Assembly: GCA_021018815.1 (NCBI GenBank)
Contig: JAITYX010000042.1
Location: 1,441,001-1,505,000, forward strand
DNA from: Talinum fruticosum
Taxonomy: Eukaryota; Streptophyta; Magnoliopsida; Caryophyllales; Talinaceae
DNA length: 64,000 nucleotides
Direction of reading: 5' to 3'
The notes under the pieces were generated by a model. It searched no databases. It saw only the letters and a program-made list of their open reading frames with translations, and was not told the DNA's origin. Position numbers and translations under genes: made by a program. Each line of letters begins with the position of its first letter. Position 1 is the first letter of the stretch. Below are positions 36,401 through 46,748 of the stretch, piece by piece.

Positions 36401-36482
36401 TAAGATGCTGGTTGACGCCGAGCCGTGCACTTTCAGATCCTTGCATGAGTATCCTGACAAGGCGGAAAAGGTTCTCTTCTAG
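33422..36482 (+). CDS. CEPR2: CEPR2-type LRR receptor kinase (four one-base deletions)
   Basis: Class XI leucine-rich-repeat receptor kinase of the plasma membrane, matching Arabidopsis CEPR2, a receptor for C-terminally encoded peptides in nitrogen signalling. Two exons: 33422-35968 and 36112-36482, with the intron inside the kinase after HGYIAP. The chosen start gives a signal peptide (MAINPYHFLLLWITLVCCF); 33386 is an in-frame alternative. LRRs span about residues 70-600, and one membrane span lies at about 613-635. The kinase has GSGGTGKVYR (about 684), VAVK Lys about 707, HRDIK (about 802) and DFG (about 822). Single bases are missing near 34180-34184, 34243-34245, 34327-34333 and 34470, so the raw frame breaks after residue 256. 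With four bases added the CDS is 2922 nt (973 aa; Arabidopsis 977). All residues needed for kinase activity are present. Confidence 0.93.
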
Positions 36483-36985
36483 TTCTCTATCTCTGTTGTA
36501 AGAAATTCTGGTTTATATTTTCTTTGCAATCGCCTCAAAATATAGACCCATAGTTTATAAAATATTGATTTTTATATGTCATTAGAAACTTTACATTCAT
36601 ATAAACAATAGTATAGTTATCTCTCTGTACCCCTTCATCTTCAAGAATGAAAATTGCAGCAGTCTTTTGTTGGAAATTCATAATGTATTAGAATATCCAA
36701 TACCTGGTTTTAATTTTATTTGATGTTTATTCTTGGGTCTGGTCTTCCTTTTGACTCAAAGACTAGGCTGCGATCATCCAAAGGTGGTAATTGTTTCAAA
36801 AAATAATTGCACATATCATGGAGTAAGCTTGCTTTATTCATATAGTGAGAGAGAATACAATAAACACAATGATGAATCCACTCATTCTCACATTGAGGAA
36901 TCAACCTGGTGATCTCTCTGTTCCAGGATGAAACAACAGTAAAATGAAGAAAAACAAATAATAATAAATTTTGATTGTGGACAGA

Positions 36986-37715
36986 TTAGTAACCATTTGG
37001 GGCCTTGTATTTGGACGTTGGCTTGTAGACTGGTAATGGAATGTAAACAGGTGATTTGTAAACCGGTGCGTGGTAGACGGGTGATGGGGAGTAGACTGGC
37101 TTGTGGTAGACTGGTGATGAGGAGTAGACTGGTTTTTGGTAAACAGGTTATGGGGTGGTGTACTACACAGGCTTCTTGTGGTAGGTTGGTGATGGGGTAT
37201 ACACAGGCTTCTTGTAGTAGACAGGTGATGGGGTGTAAGGCTTCTTGTAGTAGCTTGGTGATGGAGTGTAAGGCTTTTTGTAGACCGGTGATGGTGAGTA
37301 AATAGGCTTGCGGTAAACAGGTGATGGAGAATGCACTGGGTACTTGTAGTCCGGAGATTTGTGGACTGGGGACGGAGAGTAGTAAATCGGGGACTTGTAG
37401 CCGGTGATGGTGAGCAGTATTATGAAGACTTGTAAACTGGTGATGGAGAGTAGTACAGTGGGGTCTTGCAAACAGCGGATGGAGACTTTATCGGCTAGTG
37501 GTAGATTGGAGATGGAGAATAATACAGCGACTTCTTGTAGGCGGATGGAGAGTAAGAGGGTGAGATGAGTGGTAAGGCTTCTTGTATTGGGAAGAAGGCT
37601 GGTAGACAGGAGCCTTGTATGATGGTGCAGTGTAACCATAGTAATCACCAGCAGAAGCGACGACCGCCATTGACAAGAGGAGGAAGCAGGCAATGAAAGA
37701 GCTGTGCATGGCCAT
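36986..37715 (-). pseudogene. Dead tandem copy of a proline-rich cell-wall protein gene
   Basis: Starts at 37715 with a good signal peptide (MAMHSSFIACFLLLSMAVVA) and continues with Tyr/Pro/Lys repeats (SPVYKKPYTPSP type), ending KAPNGY near 36989. It corresponds to the intact gene at 39027-39626 along its whole length, including 3' flank and promoter. The frame shifts at least twice (near 37565 and 37400), and nonsense codons occur at 37495-37497 (TAG), 37420-37422 (TAA), 37163-37165 (TAG) and 37148-37150 (TAA). Several lesions are substitutions, so error at homopolymers does not explain them. A transcript from the intact promoter is still possible. Confidence 0.8.
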
Positions 37716-37780
37716 TTTTTATTTCTTTGTGACACTTCAAAAGGAGAAGTGGATGAGGGAGAAAGCCATGCTTCCTGTTC

Positions 37781-37788
37781 TATTTATA
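37781..37788 (-). promoter_or_regulatory. TATA box of the dead proline-rich copy
   Basis: TATAAATA on the minus strand, 66 bases before the ATG. The surrounding block (GAAGCATTATAAATAG) is the same as at the intact copy (39721-39728). Confidence 0.6.
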
Positions 37789-38412
37789 ATGCTTCCTGGA
37801 ACAGAGCAACTTCATCTCATAATTTGGAATTGATCGATAAATTGACGAAGCCTTAAATGATTAACAAAAATCCAACATGGAAGTACTTGGCTGCACAACA
37901 TCGAAATGAAGAACGTTGACATTATGATATTGAAGCTTTGAAATTCAAAGATCATGGCTAACAATGTCCACGTTCTGATATTTTGACAACTTTAGTGCTA
38001 TAGAATAACTTGGTGCAGTATATGGAGTATATTTGTCGTTCTGATACGATATTTTTACTAGTCAGATAACCGCAGCTCTCCGAACCTTAATCCGTTATGA
38101 TGGGATTCACGTTCCCCTTGTTTTTTTATTATAGCTCTTTTTTCTCTAGACGTTACAATATATTTTGTTGCCGTTGAAGGGCGGGGGTGTATGGAGCATA
38201 TATAAGTACGAGTTTTCAATCCATGTACTTGATACAATACATCAGAAAGGCATTAACAGCTCAGAATGCTTCCGAAGTTCAAAATATCTCCTGGTTTTTA
38301 TGGGCAGATCAGGCTACATCAACACAGATGATTGATCATTTTCTAAATATAAAACGTACAGATTATGACAACAAAAATTGAGAGTATTTGACCTAATCAA
38401 GGCCATTAATCT

Positions 38413-38482
38413 CATACTGTAAAGGTCAATACAACTTAGAAGTACTTCATACTGTAAAGGTCAATACAACTTAGAAGTGCTG
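38413..38482 (+). repeat. 35-bp tandem duplication
   Basis: CATACTGTAAAGGTCAATAC and the following 15 bases occur twice, starting at 38413 and 38448, and differ at one base near the end. It is a recent slippage or unequal exchange between the two proline-rich genes. Confidence 0.95.
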
Positions 38483-39026
38483 TATAATTTTATGTGGAAA
38501 TCGATATGTCATCTATATTTCTCAATCCTTGGTCAATACCAAATCGTACCATTCAGTACAAGGCATTTTGAGCTTTATCCAAATTGATCCAGTCAAGATC
38601 ACTCATCATGGATGCTTTTCTGGAGTGTATCAGAAAGAAGGCAAACATGGCATTGAATTGCAGATTCTGATATCAACTATTATTGAGATTAGACCCAGAA
38701 TCGCCCAAGATTTTGATGTTACAAAAAAATGTTCTCTAAATGATGATTATAAGAGTTGGTTTTGGGGTGCGGGGGTCACTACTGCCCACAAAACCAAACA
38801 GAAAATGGGAAGGAATGATCAGAGGATAGATTTTTCACATGATAATTAAACTCATCATAATATAAAAGCTTGTTTGATTTATATATGAAGACGAGGAATG
38901 GAACAAACAAAATGATGAATTCGGTCATCCTGAAACTTGGAAATAACCCATTGACCTTATTTTTTTCCAGAATAAAACAACAACTAAAAGAAACACTAAA
39001 GATCATAAGTTTTGATTGTGGTAAAA

Positions 39027-39626
39027 TTAGTAGCCTTCTGGCAGCCTGTAATCATATGTTGGCTTGGAGACTGGTGGAGTGTAAACAGGTGACTTGTAAA
39101 TTGGTGCGTGGTACACGGGTGATGGGGAGTATACTGGTTTGTGGTAAACGGGTGATGGAGTGTACACAGGCTTCTTGTAGTAGGCTGGTGATGGGGTGTA
39201 AGGCTTCTTGTAGAGTGGTGATGGAGTATAAGGCTTCTTGTAGTAGATGGGTGATGGAGTGCAGGGCTTCTTGTAGGCTGGTGATGGGGAGTAAACCGGG
39301 GTATGATAAACAGGTGATGGAGAGTAGGAAACAGGAGACTTATAGATTGGTGCTGGTGTTGGAGAGTAGTGGAATGGAGACTTGTAACTAGGTGATTTGT
39401 AAACTGGTGATGGAGAATAGTAAATAGGGGACTTATAAACGGGTGGAGAGTACACAGGCTTGTGGTAGACGGGAGTTGGAGAATAGTACAGGGACTTGTA
39501 GGAGAGTGACGGAGTGTAAGACTTGTATGTAGGTGAAGGTTTGTAGCTGTAGTAATCACCAGCAGAAGCAACAGCCACCATTGACAAGAGAAGGAAGCAA
39601 GCAATGAAAGGGCTTCTGGTAGCCAT
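39027..39626 (-). CDS. Repetitive proline-rich (extensin-like) cell-wall protein
   Basis: Single exon, 199 aa. A signal peptide (MATRSPFIACFLLLSMVAVASAG) is followed by a low-complexity mature protein built from Tyr-Lys-Ser-Pro, YSPSPVYHKPV and KKPYTPSP units. It has no Cys-rich or enzymatic domain. The Tyr/Lys/Pro repeat composition is that of secreted repetitive proline-rich or short extensin-like proteins, which are hydroxylated and cross-linked into the wall. The SPPPP repeat of classical extensins is absent, so the PRP class fits better. I chose the ATG at 39626 rather than 39659 because it starts the signal peptide. The neighbouring tandem copy at 36986-37715 is dead. Confidence 0.85.
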   Translation of the reverse strand: MATRSPFIACFLLLSMVAVASAGDYYSYKPSPTYKSYTPSLSYKSLYYSPTPVYHKPVYSPPVYKSPIYYSPSPVYKSPSYKSPFHYSPTPAPIYKSPVSYSPSPVYHTPVYSPSPAYKKPCTPSPIYYKKPYTPSPLYKKPYTPSPAYYKKPVYTPSPVYHKPVYSPSPVYHAPIYKSPVYTPPVSKPTYDYRLPEGY

Positions 39627-39720
39627 TGTTTCGACAAGAGTTAATCTCTGACACCGCAATACTCAGCAGATAACCGAAGGAGGATGAGTTGATGAGGGAG
39701 AAAGGCTTTGCTTCCTGGGC

Positions 39721-39728
39721 TATTTATA
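39721..39728 (-). promoter_or_regulatory. TATA box of the intact proline-rich gene
   Basis: TATAAATA on the minus strand, 95 bases upstream of the start codon, in the block shared with the tandem copy. Confidence 0.65.
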
Positions 39729-39984
39729 ATGCTTCTTGCAACTTCATTCAAATGCCATGATTAAGAAATTATCAAATTTCATCTTTGACAAAGTTTTTAA
39801 TGGATTAACAAAATAATCAACGTGGAAGTTTACAAGGCTGCACGACAGCGAAATGCAGGAATCTCAAAGTATGATATTGAAGACATTCCTCTTTAATATT
39901 ATTTTTGCATCAGAATCTGTCTGCAAAACCTTTGAAATTCGAAGTTCATGGTTTTGTTTTTAATTTATCTTTGAATAAGCTAAA

Positions 39985-40090
39985 CATACTTTTTTTTTAA
40001 TTTTATTGTAAGACGGTAAGAAATTATGAGAAGGGTGCTTAGAGGAGTTACAAGATAGTTATAAAGTTAGTTATAAAAAACAGTGCGGAA
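39985..40090. repeat. Partial relative of the GTAAG-rich MITE-like family
   Basis: Contains ATTGTAAGACGGTAAGAAAT and the family core TAAAGTTAGTTATAAAAAA (about 40062-40080), as at 29.9 and 31.5 kb. No terminal inverted repeats are recognisable. Confidence 0.4.
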
Positions 40091-40572
40091 TGTAATGCTT
40101 TATGTAGACTGACTTTGTTAACCCGTGCTGAAATACTACATACTATCATAACAAAATGCTAATGTCAATAAATTAAGTTTTTTTAAAACAAAAATTGAGG
40201 CGGCTGAGCTCAATGGTGAAGACGTGTGAAAAGCTGATTGGGTGTGGCAGGAGAATTACAGGGCCAAGTGCACTGGCAGATAATGGGGCTGGTACGGTAG
40301 GATGCTTTTGCTTACACTTCTGGTCACAGTTGGCACATTTGGGCATGCCTATATATCCTCAAAACACACTCCTCCTTCCACATTCTCGGCCCATAGCCCA
40401 ACTATTATTGCACTGCCACAAATAAATTGTTAGTAATTAATTAAAAACATAATAATAAAATGCTCATTATCGTAACAAATAAATCATATAACTTATTTAC
40501 CTAACGAACCCCCTTCACATGGTATACGATAGGAGCAACAATAATAATATACGAACCTCGTTATGCATATAT

Positions 40573-40896
<324 letters not shown>

Positions 40897-41023
40897 TTGA
40901 TCTCGTACAACAAATTTATTCCCATTTCCCAATTAAGTGTATTAAGTTTGAAATTTAATTTATATGATTATTAAATGCTATTCAAGCTAAGTTAAAGAGC
41001 CACAGCATCAAATGTCGGGAAGG

Positions 41024-41546
41024 CTAAGCCAGCGGAACCACCACCGTGGGATGATCGGCGATAATTGGGCAGGGCCAGTAGCAATGGCACTCTCCGGCGG
41101 CATCACACTTGCCTTCACCTCCGGAGTGTTTTTGTTTACAAATACTCCAACAATTCCCACAATTTCCTTGCGTATCTGCCAACTCTGAGCATAGTGTTCC
41201 TTCTGTTTTCCTCATCATCTCCCCTGTTACATTTTCCAAAATCAAAACAACAGTAAGATGGTTTCAATGCACGTCATGATGAAGTGAATGCTTTGCGGGT
41301 TTGATGTACTGTCCCGACTACATAGGATTTTGCACGTTATATTCCTCTAATCTCCTGACGTGGGACACAGGGATGTTACATTTGACTAAATAATAGGGAA
41401 ATTTTGCACATATAGATTAAGCTTGAGAAAACAACATCATATAGGATTTTTCTAAAATTCAGAGACTTGAAAGGTAAAAAATAAAATATACCTATGCTTA
41501 GTAGGAGGAGGAGTGAAAAGCACAGGGTCCTTGCAGAAAATGCCAT
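41024..41546 (-). CDS. Defensin-like (DEFL) secreted cysteine-rich peptide
   Basis: Two exons on the minus strand: 41492-41546 and 41024-41223, joined over a 268-base intron (ATAG|GTATAT ... TAACAG|GGGAG), giving 84 aa. Exon 1 encodes a signal peptide (MAFSARTLCFSLLLLLSIG) and exon 2 the mature peptide, which is the usual DEFL gene layout. Mature cysteines are at residues 30, 40, 43, 47, 58, 64, 66 and 70: C-x9-C-x2-C-x3-C-x10-C-x5-C-x1-C-x3-C. Eight cysteines ending in CxC...C fit a four-disulphide CS-alpha-beta-like defensin-like fold. The role (defence, pollen-pistil or other signalling) cannot be told from sequence. An unusual Pro/Val-rich tail of 14 residues follows the last Cys. A TATA box lies 94 bases upstream. 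Confidence 0.82.
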
Positions 41547-41639
41547 ATTTGACTTTTTACTGTAAAATATAAACTATAATATTTAGAACTTTTTCAAAGG
41601 AGTAGGTCAATGGCACAGTATAATGCACCTTTTATGATT

Positions 41640-41647
41640 TATTTATA
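41640..41647 (-). promoter_or_regulatory. TATA box of the defensin-like gene
   Basis: TATAAATA on the minus strand (within GCCTATAAATAAATC), 94 bases before the ATG at 41546. Confidence 0.6.
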
Positions 41648-42739
41648 GGCATGATTTTTGTGTGTATTTATGCCAGCACATACCATAGCATGATTCAGAA
41701 TAGAAAAGACAATCATTTTTAATACGATTTTATTTTCTTACCTTTATTGCTTTGATTTTGTTTTTTTGATGTGTTTTAAAATCTTTCAATCAAACATATT
41801 TATGAAAATATTTATATCAATGATTTGGAGTTTTATTTTCAAAACCCATCAACCAATATTATACAATAATTTACTGAAAATATATAATTGCAGCAACAAA
41901 ATGTACATCAAAAGCCTACCAAGACATTCTAATTAAGTAATTTTATTTTTTATTTTCATAATGATATATTCCATCTGATTTTATCAGGTCAAATAAATTT
42001 TAATTTGATATTCATTTTATAAGTGTGATAATTTACTGCATAAGCTACCAAATGGGTAACCTAATGGGAGGAATTTCACAACTTTACATGAAACTTGCCA
42101 AACAACACCATCATACAAATATATTTTTCTTCGATCATGGACAAAGAAGGCATTTTTCAACGGCATCATTTTACATTTTTGTTTCTTTAATATCATCAAT
42201 TTGATCAACTTAGATATGAATTTCAATACTCTCAAGATTATGTAGTATATTTCACCATGCGAGTGATTTATTTTAATACTCTCAAGATCATAATTATGTA
42301 TTATTAGTTTTTGCCCACGCTAAAGAACGGGATATATATATTAATATTAAAAATATTAAAGAGAAAACTTTTTCATTTAATAAACGAAATTTTAATTATA
42401 ATTATTATATAAAAAATAAATTCTAACTGACATAAAAAATTTTAATAATAATTTTAAAAGAATAAATTTTGAAAATAAAAAAATCAGAAATCCTACTTAC
42501 GAATAAATTAATAAAAAATATCATCTAAAAACTATTACCATTTATCCCTAATAACTCATAATGAGATTTATAATATTTTTTTATAAAAAATGCCCAATAA
42601 TGTAAAAATAATCTCATGATATGAGCCGAAAATCTAATCGTCTAACTATATATATCATAGTGTGTTAAAATACTTGTATATATAAACCAAAAATCTAATC
42701 CTCTAACTGTATATATATCATAACCTATTAAAATCAAGG

Positions 42740-43110
42740 TTGTTAGAATTGATATTCTACTTAGAATCTATATTATAGTGGGGGAGAGGGACGGTTAGAA
42801 GTATAGAATCGTAGAATTTGATCGAGGGTCGTAAGATCCTAATATTTATTTGTAATAGTGAAATTCAAGTGCAACTATATTTTGTCAAAGATTTTGATAC
42901 AAAAGCATACTATTGTAATGAATTCTCGAATATAATTATCTATGAATACTTTATGAATTTTATTTAGAATCGTAGAATTAAATTCATTTAAATCACATGA
43001 TCATAGAATCATAGAATCATTTTACAATTCTATCATAGATTTTTGGAATTAAATTAATATCATAAGATTCCAATGAATCATAGAATCGTAGGATCATTAC
43101 ATCCGGATTG
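42740..43110. repeat. Cluster of TAGAATCGTAGAAT-like repeats
   Basis: Words such as ATAGAATCGTAGAAT, TCATAGAATCATAGAATCAT and ATCGTAGGATCATTAC recur about ten times over 370 bases, on both strands. This texture is common in plant transposon remnants. No ends could be defined. Confidence 0.5.
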
Positions 43111-44409
43111 GGAGTTTAATAACCATCATTAAAATGCTTGTACATATGAGTATAAATTATCAATAATAGACTTGCACATATCATTACAGATACTATTACT
43201 AACGCACAAAACTTCACTTTACTCTCTCAATAAGACGAATAGATATTTACCTTGAAAATAATCCATTTAAAATTATAAAATTTATGGGTATATAATTTAT
43301 AGCACACGTAAGGAGTACATTTTAATTAAAGCTTTCATACATATAACTATTAGACCTTGGTTTCCCCTTTATTTCAAAAAAACTATTATACCTTGGTAAT
43401 CTAATTCAAATGAATGTAATTTTTCAACATTGTCAAAAAAAACATTAAGTACATATATTTCAACCATAATAAAATTCAATAAACTAAAATTTACAACAAA
43501 GTTTGAACACTTATTTTTTATTGGTAGTTAAAATTATTAATAAACATTACAATAATATAATCATGCATTGATAAAAACTTGTGGCCCGAAACAGATTATA
43601 CCCTCGGTCAAACAAAAAAGACACACATTAACAAATTTCAATTATGAACTAAAGATTATACAATAATGTCTCGTTAACAATTTTATTTTTACATCCATTA
43701 ACTTATTTGGAGAGAAATATAAGGAATATTATGTTTTTAGAACATAAAAGTATATCAAAAATTGAAAATTCTCACAAAAAAGCCAGAAAAAGGAAATAAA
43801 AAAATTTTAATTTAAAATCTTCACTTATAAAAATTAGAATATCTGAATATATTGATGAAACAATATAAAACAGCATAATCAGGTGGATGAGAAATTTTAT
43901 ACCCACTTGAATACTATCTTCTGAGATTGTTGTCATGACATGATAATGATATGAAACATGTAAAAAAGAAGAGATCATAACTCAAGTAGTGTTAAAAGAT
44001 ATAATAGCTTCTAACTAAAACAATATGAAATTTGAGCTAAAATAAATAATTTTACGCATAAATAGATTTTATCCCAACAATAACCTAATTAATCGGTAGA
44101 GAGTAAGAGATGAATATGATTATACTAATATATTTAAAGGGAGAACTCATTTGAAGAAAAAAATTAATTTGAAAGAAAATGAAATTTAAGAGTTAATTAG
44201 AGGGAAAAATTGTCTGTATTATATATTCATAATGGAATAATTTTTTAAAAGTTTTTTTTTTCAAGGACTTATTTTTAAATTAAATTTTCTTTTATTTGAA
44301 TGATAATTTTAAACTTGTTAACCGTATAAATATTGCTAACCATATAATGTTTTCAATGGTTATTTTTTTATGAACAAATATTTATAATAATATTTGATAA
44401 AAGTGTATC

Positions 44410-44436
44410 TATATATATATATATATATATATATAT
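44410..44436. repeat. (AT)n microsatellite
   Basis: About 27 bases of alternating A and T. Confidence 0.9.
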
Positions 44437-44528
44437 TAGGCGTCAATTAATTTTCTCAACCTTAGATATTAAGAATAAGTCAAAAATATTGATTCGAGGA
44501 ATTTGGTAAAAGTTTAGCAAATAAATTC

Positions 44529-44531
<3 letters not shown>

Positions 44532-44624
<93 letters not shown>
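44532..44624. repeat. (AT)n microsatellite, about 93 bp
   Basis: Uninterrupted AT dinucleotides. On the minus strand they create an artefactual Tyr-Ile repeat frame. Confidence 0.95.
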
Positions 44625-44626
<2 letters not shown>

Positions 44627-46688
44627 CTTTCCATAAGTTATGTTTCAAACATTTATGATAAGATAACAATAATTTAGTTTGAATTTTAAAAAGATAGAAA
44701 AAGGAGGGAAGTAATTTGAAATAGGTTATTTAGACGGGACTCAATGTGGTGTATGTAACAATTTAAAAAATATTTTAATTATAGTATTAGATATTTCTGA
44801 ATATAAGTGATTAGTTGCAAATGACAAAAGAAAATTAAAAATTACTATCAAATACTTAAATTTAAATCCTACCAATATCGGAAAAAAAATAATCTAAAAC
44901 CTGCGTGCATTTACAAAAGGTGCTATGTTAATAATCTAATATACATACCGAAAATTTGTTACTCAATTAGTGTGAGAGTGGAGTTTCATACTTTTCACTA
45001 GGGTTCGAATTCGATGGCCACAATTCCTTTAGTAAAAGTTGTATGCACGTGACAAACTTTTAATGGATCTAGAGTTAATCCTCCGTTGGGCACCTTCTCT
45101 CCCTGCTCGCGAGTCCACTAGACTTTCACCCTATAAATTTAGAGAAGGCCTAATGAATGAGTCCACTTACTATTACAAAAAAAAAAAAAAAGAAATCAAA
45201 TACTCACGAACCTTGACCAATAAGCAAGTTCATATATTTCTTTTTAGAGATTAGTCAAACATATATTTTGGTATAAAAATCAAAATGAGATTTTTAGTAT
45301 TTTTCTTAATCTTTAAGTATAAAATAAAATTTATCCACACAACACGACCAAGAAAACCAAGCCAAATAATTACATTTTTCTCATATTTTTTAGAATAATC
45401 ATGTTCCACGGTCAATGACATATGGTATTTGAGAATATGCAACCATTTCTCCATAGGATACGTTCTAGAAAAGTATTTGGTGTCATATGTTTGTTTTTTT
45501 TAAAAAAAAAATTAGAGTTTAAATTTACTTCCCTCGAATCCTATAAGTCTACCTTTACTATATGTTCAAAAATAAATATATATTCTCGATATTTTATTTT
45601 GATCATTACGTTGAAATATAAAAGTAGAATTATCTTACATTAATATAATACAAGTTTTTGACCATTCGTCTTTATAATCCAATGATCATTAGTTTTGTAT
45701 AAAATTTCAATTGATTTATATTTTCTACTCGACTAGGTCAATTATTTGTACAAGTGTGGCTAACAAGTAAATGCTTGATCAAGTGTATACTCTTTCCAAA
45801 ATAAATAAAAAATTATTTTTTATATATAAAAATTAAACACTGAAATATACTCTCTAAGGACTTGTTCTTTCGGTGAGAAATGAGAATTTTACACTCCATT
45901 CATTTCTTTCCGTTTTTTCATATTAATTCCCACTCTATTTTACTTTTTTGAGAAAAATTTCACTCTATCATATTGAATTCCCACTCAATTTTGCTCTTTT
46001 CCTTCTTTTATACTCCGATAAAAAAATCCATTCTTTTTTTCCTCCCGTTTTAAGTTTTCACCTAAAAGAATAGCTAAATGTGTAATCCAATAACCGATAA
46101 TTTTGTCAAAATATTTAACATTTGTATTTTTTAAGTAAATTTTTAGATTTGAGTCTTATGAATAAACAAACCTGTGATGAGATGAGAGAAATATACCCCT
46201 TGCAAAAGCTCACGGGCAACTCGACTCCAGCAAGATGAAGATATAAGACTAAAAAAAGCATGAAATCCAAAGGTCAATGAACTCACTCAAACGAGTCAAC
46301 AAGCGACTCGTGCTAGAATGCCGAAACCCAGACCACCAACTCAACCGAGTTTCCCCTTTAAAGACCAGTTAACTCACCGAGTGAGCTCAACTGCAGAAGA
46401 CGACGCGTCTCTTGTCTACGTAGTTAGTCTTATTTGTTCAGTGCCTTATGCGTTTTTAGCATTTTTTAAGGATTATTAGCATTAATTAAACCATTGAATT
46501 AGGTGATGTCTTGATAATCCGTTCAAACTCTGACCTGGTCGTATTCTCAAGTCTTTTTGCCCAGAAAAATTCTCTCTCCTAACGCGTTTCTGCTTGTCTG
46601 CTTAGTATAAGATTTCCCAACTTCTCATACCCATCAGCCAAACCCTCTTTTTAGGCAAAAAATTCCAGATTTTTGCATTTTCATCAAT

Positions 46689-46748
46689 ATGAACCCTTCA
46701 TTTCCATGGCTTCTTCAACCAAAGTTCCCAATTTTTTCCTCTTTGTAG
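46689..46748 (+). promoter_or_regulatory. Overlapping upstream ORF at the CCR4 start
   Basis: An ATG 17 bases before the chosen CCR4 start opens a 19-codon out-of-frame ORF (MNPSFPWLLQPKF...) that ends at TAG 46746-46748, inside the CCR4 coding region. If transcription starts upstream of it, it would compete for initiation. No TATA box fixes the start site, so use is uncertain. Confidence 0.35.

Larger units (their letters stand above)
41660..46600. other. Gene-free, AT-rich region
   Basis: No family-like exon was found. It contains GAATCGTAGAATC-type repeats, two long AT tracts and short diverged duplications (for example AATTCCCACTC-containing units near 45925 and 45980). Open frames made of Tyr-Ile repeats are simply AT microsatellites. 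Confidence 0.55.

Noticed and set aside
38529..38849. 106-codon open frame between the proline-rich genes
   Set aside because: No signal peptide, domain or codon-use support, and no homologue recognised.
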